Program-made: the position numbers and the translations under genes
Shown: positions 40,458-49,094 of the stretch, in pieces
Layout of the letters: each line of letters begins with the position of its first letter
How positions within the stretch are numbered: the first letter of the stretch is position 1
NCBI GenBank assembly: GCA_036507855.1
Contig: DATCIJ010000013.1
Location: forward strand, 33,778 to 97,777
Direction: 5' to 3'
DNA from: JABWBJ01 sp036507855
GTDB lineage: Bacteria > Gemmatimonadota > Gemmatimonadetes > Gemmatimonadales > Gemmatimonadaceae
Length of the DNA stretch: 64,000 bases
The notes under the pieces: model-generated
Told to the model about the DNA's origin: nothing
What the model saw: the letters and a program-made list of their open reading frames with translations, nothing else
Database searches by the model: none

Positions 40458-42539
40458 CTAAGTGGCGGTTACCCGCCCTCGTGAGAGCCGGTATGCCAGC
40501 ACCGACTCCACGACGAGCAGGGTCGCCGCGATGAGCAGAAGATACCACCAGATGGACTGTTTTCGCTCGCGTTCGGTCAAGTCAGCCTCGGCAGGGGCCC
40601 CGGCACCGGCCGTCGACTCGACCGGCGCCGACACCGAATGCGTTAGGCGCGTTGGGTCGAATCGGGCCAGGTCGAGCTCACGCCCCGGGATGTTGACGGC
40701 CACAAGGCGAGGGCGCGCACCCGGCGAGCCGGCCGGCCTGACTTCATAGATGCCCGCCTCGATTGGTATCAACGCGGGTTCGCCCTGGGTGCCGCCAATA
40801 CGCAGACGGCTACCCAGCGGGGACACGGCGACGTAGGCGACACCTCGGGCGCCAGTGCTGTCCGTCGCGGCGGGGCCGGTTCCCCGCAGGTCGACCGCGT
40901 CCCCGACCTCGTAGACGCTTCGCCCGGCCCGATAGCCGGAGGCGTATTGAGCAAGCTGGTGAACGAAAGGAAGGAAGACCGGCTGTCGGGGCAGGTCATT
41001 CCACAAGCCATCGAACGAGGACGCGATCAGCAGCGTCCGACCCGTTCCGGTCCGTTGTTCGGCAACGGCAACAGAGCCGTCATCGAAACGCGCCAGGACT
41101 CCGCTGTCTGACTGCACGGTCCGATAGCGGTAGAAGCGCGCCGCTGACAAGTCGCCGCTCTGCGCGTTTCCAAACAGCGACAGCGCCGGGTGGCTCCGAT
41201 CGATGAAGCCCAGTACGGCCCCCTTGTCGGACAGGCGATCGCGAACATCACCAGGAGCAACCGGAAGCAGACCGTTCCCGCGACCCGGCCAGGTTGAAGC
41301 CGAGACGTTCTCGCCGGCGACGACGAGCAATCCCCCGCCGCTGCGCACGAACGCCTCGAGGCGCCGCCCGAGGTCGCCGGTGGGCCACGGCGCGTTGTTC
41401 ATGATCACGAGACGCTTGCCGGACAGGTCTCCAGCGGAGAGCTGCGAGGAGCGGCGGATCGTGATGTCGAACGATGGTCGATCGCCGATCTCCAGGGCAC
41501 GCTCGAGATAGACGTCGCGATCGGTTCCGGGCGCGACGCCCTCGACGACGAGCACCGGAATGGACGGCGCGCGCTCCAGGACGAAGTGGAGCACGTCGTC
41601 GCTGGGCACGTTGTCCGGCGCTATGCGAATCGCGGCCTGCTGAGGAGACTCCGGGATGGCCAGCGATTCGAACGTGACGACTCCCCCCGCGTCGGCACCG
41701 AGGTCGAGTCGATTCGTGGCCACCGTGCGTCCCGCGACCTCGAGGCGCGCCTCGATGCCTCGTGCCGCGGGTCCGACGTTGGAGACGCGCGCGGTCACCG
41801 TGATGCGTTCCCGGCCATCGGCCATGGACCGGCGCAATTCCACGGCCCGCACGGCGCGATCCTGCACGTCCGGGGACGCCACGTCGACCGGCGTGATCGT
41901 CGTGCCGGACGGCAGGCGGGCGTCTTCTCCCACGTCCCAGCCCGAGCGCTGGAAGTCGCTGACGACGATCACTTCGCGCCTTGGCAGCTCCGATGCGGCC
42001 ACGGTGCGACGGGCCAGGATGAGCGCGGGCGCATAACGAGTGGCGGCGTCTCCCGGCTTCGCCGTGTCGACGGCGGCGCGAAGCACGGCGCGGCTGCCGC
42101 CTTCCTCACGGATGGCGCGGGCCTGTTCGGCGAACAGCACCAGGGTCGCGCGGTCGGCGGGGCCGAGGGCGTCAAGCGCCTGGCGGGCGGCGGCCTGGGC
42201 CCGCGACCAGCGATCGCCGATCCGCATGCTGAACGAGCGGTCGAGGAGGATCACGACTTCACGCCCGCCGCCCGTTGCCGCGGCCGCCGCGTCAGGCGGA
42301 CGGTCGAACACCGGGCGCGCGAAGGCGGCGACGACCAGGAGGAAGACCATCGCCCGCGTCAGGAACAACAGCCAGTCGCGGATGCGCTGGCGCCGCGAAT
42401 GCTGGTACGGCGTGCGCAGCAGGAACATGAGCGACGGAAACAGCGTGGTCTCCTTCCGCTCCTTGTGCACGAGGTGCACGAGGATGGGGATGGCCAGCGC
42501 CGCCAGGCCGACGGCGAACAGCGGGGCGAGAAACGACAT
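40458..42539 (-). CDS. BatA/VWA domain membrane protein
   Basis: A 693-residue protein. The N-terminus (LAIPILVHLVHKERKETTLFPSLMFL and RDWLLFLTRAMVFLLVVAAF) is the BatA domain. Next comes a VWA domain with the MIDAS motif VILLDRSFSMRIGD. A large periplasmic region follows with a GATase-like FVRSGGGLLVVAGENVS, and the last membrane helix is YLLLIAATLLVVESVLAY. Such proteins pair with MoxR ATPases and DUF58 proteins. It begins 2 bp after the DUF58 stop. Confidence 0.9.
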   Translation of the reverse strand: MSFLAPLFAVGLAALAIPILVHLVHKERKETTLFPSLMFLLRTPYQHSRRQRIRDWLLFLTRAMVFLLVVAAFARPVFDRPPDAAAAATGGGREVVILLDRSFSMRIGDRWSRAQAAARQALDALGPADRATLVLFAEQARAIREEGGSRAVLRAAVDTAKPGDAATRYAPALILARRTVAASELPRREVIVVSDFQRSGWDVGEDARLPSGTTITPVDVASPDVQDRAVRAVELRRSMADGRERITVTARVSNVGPAARGIEARLEVAGRTVATNRLDLGADAGGVVTFESLAIPESPQQAAIRIAPDNVPSDDVLHFVLERAPSIPVLVVEGVAPGTDRDVYLERALEIGDRPSFDITIRRSSQLSAGDLSGKRLVIMNNAPWPTGDLGRRLEAFVRSGGGLLVVAGENVSASTWPGRGNGLLPVAPGDVRDRLSDKGAVLGFIDRSHPALSLFGNAQSGDLSAARFYRYRTVQSDSGVLARFDDGSVAVAEQRTGTGRTLLIASSFDGLWNDLPRQPVFLPFVHQLAQYASGYRAGRSVYEVGDAVDLRGTGPAATDSTGARGVAYVAVSPLGSRLRIGGTQGEPALIPIEAGIYEVRPAGSPGARPRLVAVNIPGRELDLARFDPTRLTHSVSAPVESTAGAGAPAEADLTERERKQSIWWYLLLIAATLLVVESVLAYRLSRGRVTAT

Positions 42540-42541
42540 CG

Positions 42542-43483
42542 TTACCGGACCGCCTGCATGCGCTCGCGGCGCAGGAGGTACTGGAAGAGCACCTCGTCCA
42601 CCGGCTTCGACGTATCGACCATCAGGTAGTCGACACGTCCCTCGCCGAGCAGCCGTTCGACGGCGGCGACGTGATCGCGGATCAGTTCCGTGTACCGTGT
42701 GCGCAGGCGTCCCGGCACGACGGGAATCCGCTCCCCGCTCTCGAGATCCTCGAAGGTCCCCGCGGCGTCGAAAGTGAAGTTCAGTTCGGCCGGGTCGAGG
42801 AGATGCATAACGACCAGGTCGTGTCCCGCGTCGCGGAGCGGCCCCAGGGCATCGCGGATCTTTTCCGCGGGCTCGTACAGGTCGGACAGGATGAGCAGGA
42901 TGCTCCGCCGGTGCTGGCTTTCCGACACCTTCAGCAGCGGAATCGCCAGTGAGCCGCGCCCACGCGGCTGCGCGCGGTCCAGCGCGTGAAGCACATGGTT
43001 GAGGTGCTTGGCCGATGGCGGCACGTAGTCGACGATATCGGTATCGACGGACACGAACCCCACCCGATCGCGCTGACGGTGCGAGAAGTACGCCAGGCAG
43101 GCGGCGAGGTACTTCGCGTACTCCAGCTTCGTCAGGCCGCTCGTGCCGTAGCCCATGGAGCCCGACACGTCGAGGATGACGACGAAGTTCGCGTTGGTGT
43201 CCGCCTCGTATTCCTTGATGAAGAACCGGTCTGTTCTCGCGTACAACCGCCAGTCCATGTGGCGGATGTCGTCGCCGGGCATGTACTGACGGTGCTCGGC
43301 GAAGTCGGTCGAGAAGCCGAGGTGCGGCGACCGGTGCAGGCCCGAGATGAATCCTTCCACGACAAAGCGCGCGACGAGTTCCAGGTCGTCGATGCGAGCG
43401 AGAACCTTGGGGTCCAGGAATCGGCGTCCCGGGACTCCTTCCTGGCTTTTTGCTTCTGCAATCGCTCGTGCTGCGTCGGACAT
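42542..43483 (-). CDS. DUF58 domain protein
   Basis: A 313-residue protein. MDWRLYARTDRFFIKEYEADTN is the central DUF58 motif, and VVILDVSGSMGYGTSG is a VWA-like MIDAS (Asp-x-Ser-x-Ser). LAACLAYFSHRQRDRVGFVSV and LLILSDLYEPAEK fit the fold. DUF58 proteins are the usual partners of MoxR, assembled as ATPase plus VWA-like target. It is cytoplasmic with no membrane segment. Confidence 0.92.
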   Translation of the reverse strand: MSDAARAIAEAKSQEGVPGRRFLDPKVLARIDDLELVARFVVEGFISGLHRSPHLGFSTDFAEHRQYMPGDDIRHMDWRLYARTDRFFIKEYEADTNANFVVILDVSGSMGYGTSGLTKLEYAKYLAACLAYFSHRQRDRVGFVSVDTDIVDYVPPSAKHLNHVLHALDRAQPRGRGSLAIPLLKVSESQHRRSILLILSDLYEPAEKIRDALGPLRDAGHDLVVMHLLDPAELNFTFDAAGTFEDLESGERIPVVPGRLRTRYTELIRDHVAAVERLLGEGRVDYLMVDTSKPVDEVLFQYLLRRERMQAVR

Positions 43484-43537
43484 TCGTGATTCGTGGTTCG
43501 AGAGATTCGCTGCCCGCTGCCCGTTGCCCGCTGCCCG
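43484..43537. repeat. Stutter repeat, GATTCGTG then GCTGCCC type
   Basis: The 55-bp gap between DUF58 and moxR holds CATTCGTGATTCGTGGTTCG followed by four CCGCTGCC/CCGTTGCC words. This is the only stutter block inside the large operon and may modulate expression between its two parts. Confidence 0.55.
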
Positions 43538-43538
43538 A

Positions 43539-44576
43539 TCAGATCCCGGACTTCGGAACCGGCACCGCGTTCAGCAACTGATCGACGATCTGGTCAGTGG
43601 TGACGCGTTCGGATTGCGCATGGAAATTCGTGAGGATGCGATGGCGGAGCACCGGATGCGCCAGCGCGCGGATGTCCTCGAAGCTCACGTGGTACCGGCC
43701 GTGCATGAGCGCCCGGGCTTTGCCGCCTAACACCAGGTACTGCGCCGCACGGACGGAGACGCCGTACGAGACCCACTTCTTGATGAAATCCGGGGCCGAG
43801 CTGGACACGGGCCGTGAAGCGCGGGCGAGATTGACGGCGTATCGCGCCACCGGTTCCGCGATCGGCACGCGCCTGACGAGCTTCTGATAGGCGACGATGT
43901 CGGGACCCGTGACGGCGTGCTGGAACTTGTAGTTCTGGATTGCGGTCGTCGTGCGCACCACATCCAGCTCTTCGTCCTCGGACAGGTAATCCATGTTGAC
44001 CTGGAACATGAAGCGGTCGAGTTGCGCTTCGGGGAGCGGGTACGTTCCCTCGAGTTCGATCGGGTTCTGCGTGGCGAACACGAAGAAGGGCTCGTCGAGC
44101 GTGTACGTACGCCCCTGCACGGTCACACGATGCTCCTGCATCGCCTCGAGGAGCGCCGACTGCGTCTTGGGTGGCGTCCGGTTGATCTCGTCCGCCAGCA
44201 CGATGTTCGCGAAGATCGGACCGGGGACGAAGCTCATCGCGCGGCGTCCGGTCTGCGCGTCTTCCTGGATGATGTCCGTGCCCGTGATATCTGACGGCAT
44301 CAGGTCGGGCGTGAACTGGATGCGCGAGAACTTCAGGTCAAGCACCTGCGCGATGGTGTGAATCAGCAGCGTCTTGGCCAGGCCCGGCACGCCGACGATC
44401 AGGCAATTGCCGCCGGCGTACAGCGCGGTCAGCGACTGCTCGATCACCCCGTCCTGCCCGACGATGAGCTTTCGCAGCTCGCTCATGATCTGGTCCCGTC
44501 CGCGCCGCAACTTGTCGGCGAGCGCGACGTCGTCAGGCGCTTCCAGCGCCACCCGGTCCTGGACTTGTGTAGCCAC
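43539..44576 (-). CDS. moxR: MoxR family AAA+ ATPase
   Basis: A 345-residue ATPase with a GTG start preceded by GGGAGG. The Walker A motif is GVPGLAKTLL, Walker B is VLADEINRTPPKTQSALLEAMQEH (Asp-Glu), and sensor 1 is VFATQNPIELEGTYPLPEAQLDRF. These are the MoxR signature segments. MoxR proteins act as chaperones that insert or activate metal or cofactor complexes, usually through the DUF58 and VWA proteins encoded next to them, as here. Confidence 0.96.
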   Translation of the reverse strand: MATQVQDRVALEAPDDVALADKLRRGRDQIMSELRKLIVGQDGVIEQSLTALYAGGNCLIVGVPGLAKTLLIHTIAQVLDLKFSRIQFTPDLMPSDITGTDIIQEDAQTGRRAMSFVPGPIFANIVLADEINRTPPKTQSALLEAMQEHRVTVQGRTYTLDEPFFVFATQNPIELEGTYPLPEAQLDRFMFQVNMDYLSEDEELDVVRTTTAIQNYKFQHAVTGPDIVAYQKLVRRVPIAEPVARYAVNLARASRPVSSSAPDFIKKWVSYGVSVRAAQYLVLGGKARALMHGRYHVSFEDIRALAHPVLRHRILTNFHAQSERVTTDQIVDQLLNAVPVPKSGI

Positions 44577-44590
44577 GTGCCTCCCTCAGG

Positions 44591-45403
44591 TCAGTGAGTC
44601 ATGGCGTAGATCAGGTAGTTCACCATGATCTTGTACGCCTCGTTGGACAGGTCGATCGGAACGAATGCCTCGTCGGAGAACTCCATGTACTCGCCGAGGT
44701 CAAAGTTGTAGGCGGCGATGGCGACGAGTCGCTTGGTGGGATCGTTGTCCTCGAAGGCGCCATAGAATTCCGCTTCCACCCCGCGGGTACCGCCACCGCC
44801 CTGGTAGAACAGGTGCACGTCGCGAATGTCATAGAAAGCATCGAAGAGTGCGTGCGTCCTCGGAATCGGCTGTAACTGGAGGTCAGGAAATGCTTCGCGC
44901 CACCGCTCCTCGAAGTTGTACCAGTGCTGCTGGAAGAAATCATCGAAGATGATGAAGCCACCCTTGGCGACATACTCGCGGATTCCCTTGAGCTCCGTTT
45001 CGTCCATCGTCCAGAAACCGGGCTCCGACACGTACGCGACGGGGTACTTGAAGCTCTCGGGCTCTCCGAACGCGTAGATCGCACCGCAGTCCATCTGCGG
45101 CCGGAGCATCGTGATTTCGTCGAGGATCTGCATCAGGTGCCGCTCGGCGCGCGGCGTGTCGTGATCCCACTTCTTGTCATTGCCTCTGCCACGGCCGAAG
45201 CGACCACCGCCGCCTCCGCCATAACTCGGCTCGAAGCGCACACGGAAGAACGTGAAACGCCCGTCGTACGCCCCATTCTGGATCATGGAGTTGTCGTCCC
45301 ACTGCGCGTAGCAGTAGCGATCCTCGACGGAGTCGCGCACGGCCAGCGGCGCCAGCGCCCCGGCGGCACCGATAGCGAGAAAGAGCAGCGGGCGATGCAT
45401 CAA
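44591..45403 (-). CDS. DUF4159 domain protein
   Basis: A 270-residue exported protein (signal LLFLAIGAAGALAPLAV). The DUF4159 core is seen in GFIIFDDFFQQHWYNFEERW, IPRTHALFDAFYDI and AFVPIDLSNEAYKIMVNYLIYAMTH, including the end motif typical of the family. A Gly-rich loop (YGGGGGGRFGRGRGNDKK) lies near residue 60. DUF4159 proteins accompany MoxR/VWA operons, with unknown biochemistry. It overlaps the stop of the upstream TPR protein gene by 4 bp. Confidence 0.9.
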   Translation of the reverse strand: MMHRPLLFLAIGAAGALAPLAVRDSVEDRYCYAQWDDNSMIQNGAYDGRFTFFRVRFEPSYGGGGGGRFGRGRGNDKKWDHDTPRAERHLMQILDEITMLRPQMDCGAIYAFGEPESFKYPVAYVSEPGFWTMDETELKGIREYVAKGGFIIFDDFFQQHWYNFEERWREAFPDLQLQPIPRTHALFDAFYDIRDVHLFYQGGGGTRGVEAEFYGAFEDNDPTKRLVAIAAYNFDLGEYMEFSDEAFVPIDLSNEAYKIMVNYLIYAMTH

Positions 45404-48057
45404 TCGTTTCCAGGAGGTCGAGTGGAACGGATGCGCAGCAGCAGGTCCTGCGCCTTGCTGTAATTTGGGGCCTGCTCCAGCGCCCGCAGCACTTCGCGTC
45501 GCGCGGAAACCAGGTCGCCCGCGTCGGCGTAGGCCAGCGCCAGCTGGTACAGCGCCTCGACACGATCCGTGGGATCGAGCGCCAGCAGCGCTCTTCGTTC
45601 CCGGATCGTGATACGCCGTTCGGACACTTGCGCGGCCAGCGCGGCAAGCTTCAGGTGGGCGTCCCGATCGAACGGATTGATCCAGACCGCCCGATCGAGC
45701 GCCGCCAGCGCCCCGGCGCGATCGCCGAGTTCGAGCATCGCGGCCGCCGCGGCCATGTTTTCGGCAAACGCCTCCTCGTTGATCGCGGTCATGGCCTGAA
45801 GTTCCGCCGCGGCGGCGCGCTTGTCGTTCTTCATCTGATACGCCTGAGCGAGCAACGCGTATGGGCCATCCGACTGCGCGTACTCGGGGAACATCTCCTT
45901 GGCCTTCTTCAGTTCCTCGATCGCCTCGTCGACTTTCCCTTCAGTCAGGAGGGCGCGGCCGCGATCGAGTGACTCGAGGAACGGCCCGGTGATCGGGATC
46001 GCGTCACCGCCCGGCTGGCGGCGACCGCCAAGGGTGACCGGCATCGCCGGCTTGATGGCCGCGAAATGCTTCGCGAAGCGCTGGCGCAGCCACTTGTCGA
46101 ATGCTTCGTCGAACGCCGCTGGCTCCACTTTCAGCACGTCGCGGAAGACCTGCTCAGTCGTCAGCCCGCGGCGATATCCGTCGAGCATGTCGCGAATCGC
46201 GCCGATGCCCCGCTGCGTTTCGATCATCTCCCCGACCATCGACGCCAGGTAGTACGACAACGGGACCTGCGCCGGAAAAGCCGGACGCATGAAGCCGTCG
46301 TTCAGGCGGCTCACCTTCGGAAGTTGGCCGGCGGCGTACGTTGCGAAGAACAACGGCGACGGATCCTCGCCCCACGAGGGACGGGCGCGACGCTCTTCAT
46401 AGACGGACAGCCCTTCGGACAGCCACCGCGGCACGCGACCCGCCGTCGCGCCTAACGTGAAGACGTGACCCAGCTCATGCCACAGGGTACTGCCCCAATT
46501 GAACTCGCCGACACGCCGCGCCGCCGGCGAGTCCATCGCCACCACGCGGCCGAAGCTCACGCCGAGCGCGCCCAGTCCCATCAGGCCCACGGTGCGGACC
46601 GAGAAATCCTCGTGCGACCGGTAGATCTCGATCCGAATCGGCGGCTCGGGGCGGTGACCAAATCGCGCCGCGAGCGAGTCGTAGGCCTCCTCCGCGAGCG
46701 CCTCAGCGTATGGCGCCAACAGGTCGGCGTCCTTGCGCTCGACCATTATGATGAAACGCGGAGTCCTGACCTCCTCGTAATCCCTGAACGTGTCGAGCAG
46801 GTCGAGCGTGTTCTTGGACCATGGATCGTACGGATCGAGCTTGAACGACTGGTCGAGCGCCGCGCGGCCGCGCGCGATTTCTCCCGTGCGGAGGGCGTTG
46901 ATGCCGAGGAAGGACAGCGCCCGCGCCGACTTGGGGTCCCGATCGGCGCCGGCCTGAGCGAACCGTACGGCTTCACCATACAGCCGGCTGCGCGCCGCGA
47001 TGTTCGCGAGCGCGGCCTCGGCGTCGGCCGCCTTGGGCTGGCGCGCGTGGATGGCTGCAAGGGACGCGCGGAACCCCGCGCTGTCGTGCTGGAGATACTG
47101 CGCCGCGGCGAGCGCGATGAGCGCCGCCGGCGCGCTGGAATCGGCCGTCAGGCCTTTTCGCGCCTCAGCGGCCGCTTCGGCGTACCGCTCGAGGTCGATC
47201 AACAGGACCGCGGCCAGGGCGCGGGCTTCGGGGAGCGCTGGATTCACCTCGAGGCTCGTCTGCACGAAGGGCGCGGGACTGCCCAGCTCGTCGAACAGCC
47301 GCACCTGCGCCATCGCCAGGTTCGCGCGGGCATGCCTCGGGTTCACCGCCAACACGCCAGTCAACGTCTCCAGGGCATCGGTGGCGTTGTACTTCTCGAG
47401 GAAGAGCTCGGCCAGCCTGACGCGGCGGTCCAGGTCCGTGGAATCGGCGGCGATGGCCTCGTCAAAGGCGCGCATCGCATCCTTGTAGAGCTGCGGGTTG
47501 TCGCGACCGAGATACCTGCAGGCGATCGCCACGGCCTCGAGCTCGGAAGGACTCAACCCACCGCGGCGCGTGTTGTAGACGTCGATGAACCGATCGAACG
47601 CTTTCATCGCCTCGTCCACATCGCCTTGCTCGAAACGCAGCACCGCAACATTGACCTGCGCCGCCAGTGAGTCCGGAGCCTTTCCGGCGATGGCCCGCTG
47701 GAACGACGCTGCGGCATCGGCGATACGCCCGCGCTCACGCTGCACTTCCCCAATGCGATTCCAGAGCGACGCGTCATTCGGGTAGGCCCGCGTGAACGCG
47801 AGGAGAACTTCCTCGGCCTCGGCATAGCGTCCCGTGCTTCGGAGCGCGTCGGCGTGGATGCGAACCGGCCTTGAGTTGGCCGGCTCGCGCGCCGCATCGG
47901 CTTTCGCCATGCGAATCGCGTCGTCGTACTGGCCATAGCGAAGCGCTTCCTGCGCATTGGCCGCCGTGCGCGCCGCCGGCTCCTGCGCGCACGCCACCGG
48001 CGCGGCCACCGCGGCCGTGAGGGCCAAAGCGAGCGCAGACAACACGCGACGGCTCAC
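45400..48057 (-). CDS. TPR protein with a peptidase-MA-like metallopeptidase domain
   Basis: An 885-residue exported protein (signal VLSALALALTAAVAAPVACAQ). TPR pairs fill residues 25-430 (for example NAQEALRYGQYDDAIRMA and RSYGEAVRF-like helices). A gluzincin domain follows with WHELGHVFTL (HELGH, first His about 527) and a probable ligand Glu in PRWLSEGLSVYEE. TPR helices resume at the C-terminus (about 680-880). The same HELGH..EGL pattern occurs in the protein at 1420-4290. Its stop and start overlap its neighbours by 4 bp, so it belongs to the MoxR operon. Confidence 0.88.
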   Translation of the reverse strand: MSRRVLSALALALTAAVAAPVACAQEPAARTAANAQEALRYGQYDDAIRMAKADAAREPANSRPVRIHADALRSTGRYAEAEEVLLAFTRAYPNDASLWNRIGEVQRERGRIADAAASFQRAIAGKAPDSLAAQVNVAVLRFEQGDVDEAMKAFDRFIDVYNTRRGGLSPSELEAVAIACRYLGRDNPQLYKDAMRAFDEAIAADSTDLDRRVRLAELFLEKYNATDALETLTGVLAVNPRHARANLAMAQVRLFDELGSPAPFVQTSLEVNPALPEARALAAVLLIDLERYAEAAAEARKGLTADSSAPAALIALAAAQYLQHDSAGFRASLAAIHARQPKAADAEAALANIAARSRLYGEAVRFAQAGADRDPKSARALSFLGINALRTGEIARGRAALDQSFKLDPYDPWSKNTLDLLDTFRDYEEVRTPRFIIMVERKDADLLAPYAEALAEEAYDSLAARFGHRPEPPIRIEIYRSHEDFSVRTVGLMGLGALGVSFGRVVAMDSPAARRVGEFNWGSTLWHELGHVFTLGATAGRVPRWLSEGLSVYEERRARPSWGEDPSPLFFATYAAGQLPKVSRLNDGFMRPAFPAQVPLSYYLASMVGEMIETQRGIGAIRDMLDGYRRGLTTEQVFRDVLKVEPAAFDEAFDKWLRQRFAKHFAAIKPAMPVTLGGRRQPGGDAIPITGPFLESLDRGRALLTEGKVDEAIEELKKAKEMFPEYAQSDGPYALLAQAYQMKNDKRAAAAELQAMTAINEEAFAENMAAAAAMLELGDRAGALAALDRAVWINPFDRDAHLKLAALAAQVSERRITIRERRALLALDPTDRVEALYQLALAYADAGDLVSARREVLRALEQAPNYSKAQDLLLRIRSTRPPGND

Positions 48058-49094
48058 GGCTTGCGCACTCCCAGTGCGCGAAGGGCGCTCGCGTTCTCAG
48101 CGATCTTCGTCAGGATGTCTTCCAACGCCTTCTCGTAATCGGCTTCCTTCATGATGCCCTTCGCCAGGCGCAACGAATCGAGCTGCGACTGAAGACGCGA
48201 CTGCGTGGCGAGGAGCTCGGCGACCCGGGGATCCGACGCCGCCGCGCTGCTCAACCCTACCGCCGGCTGGAGAAAGAACCGACTGGCCACCATGCCGTCC
48301 GGTCCGCGCGCTCCCGGGTCGGCACGGCCCGCGCCGTCGCCGTCATCGTCGAGCATGGCATGTTCGGTCTGCAACCGATTGGTGCTCTCATACTCTCGCT
48401 GCACTTCGCGCTTCGCGTACGCGAACGCCTCGAGCAGCGAAACACGTCCGTCTTTGTCGGCATCAGCGCCTTCCTTGACGTAGGCGCTGACGAAGTGGCC
48501 CGCGAAGAGCGTCTCGTTGCGTTCGAACCCGGTCTTGGTCGCGGAAACGATGACGCGATTCTTCCCGGAGAGCGTCTTGACGAAGTCTCCGCTCGCACTG
48601 GCGGCGTTGACGAAGGCGACCACCTGACTCGACAGCTTGTCGAGTTGCGCCTTGAAGTCCGTGTCGCTGATGTCCATCCCGGGGACATTGAACCGCGAGA
48701 CGTCGCCCTCCGATGAGCCGTGGCCGATGAGCAGGATGAGGACCGCGTCACCCGGCGCTGCGCGTGCCGCGATGCGGTCGATCGCCTGGGAGATCCCCTC
48801 GCGCGTCGAACGCCCGGAGATGGAGCGCGGGTCCGGCGTCGTCTGCTCGGCGAGGTACGTCACGAGCGAATCGGGGATGTCGAACCCGCTGGTTGCCACG
48901 GCTCGCAGGCTCATGGCGAGCGCGTGGAATTGCTGCGCGAACCGCGGTTCGCCGCTGGCGCCGGTCACGATCAACATATGCGTACGCGGGACGGCCTGCG
49001 CATTTACCGGACGGGGGGCCCCCCCCAACAACAACGTTAGGCTCAACACCGCGAAAGCGCGGTATCCCCACAACGCATCCCCGCGCCTTTTCAC
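48054..49094 (-). CDS. C13/caspase-like protein with Ser in place of the catalytic Cys
   Basis: A 346-residue exported protein. The start is GTG 49094, which overlaps the upstream stop (GTGA) and precedes a signal peptide (FAVLSLTLLLGGAPRPVNAQA). The caspase-hemoglobinase fold is visible: IVTGASGEPRF strand, LLIGHGSSEGD with His125, and VVAFVNAASASGDFV, where legumains have EACESGS. The residue aligned with Cys is Ser166. An EF-hand-like loop (DADKDGRVSLLE) sits at 211-222. I infer a non-protease or altered-nucleophile member of clan CD that may sense or bind partners in the MoxR operon. Confidence 0.75.
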   Translation of the reverse strand: MKRRGDALWGYRAFAVLSLTLLLGGAPRPVNAQAVPRTHMLIVTGASGEPRFAQQFHALAMSLRAVATSGFDIPDSLVTYLAEQTTPDPRSISGRSTREGISQAIDRIAARAAPGDAVLILLIGHGSSEGDVSRFNVPGMDISDTDFKAQLDKLSSQVVAFVNAASASGDFVKTLSGKNRVIVSATKTGFERNETLFAGHFVSAYVKEGADADKDGRVSLLEAFAYAKREVQREYESTNRLQTEHAMLDDDGDGAGRADPGARGPDGMVASRFFLQPAVGLSSAAASDPRVAELLATQSRLQSQLDSLRLAKGIMKEADYEKALEDILTKIAENASALRALGVRKP

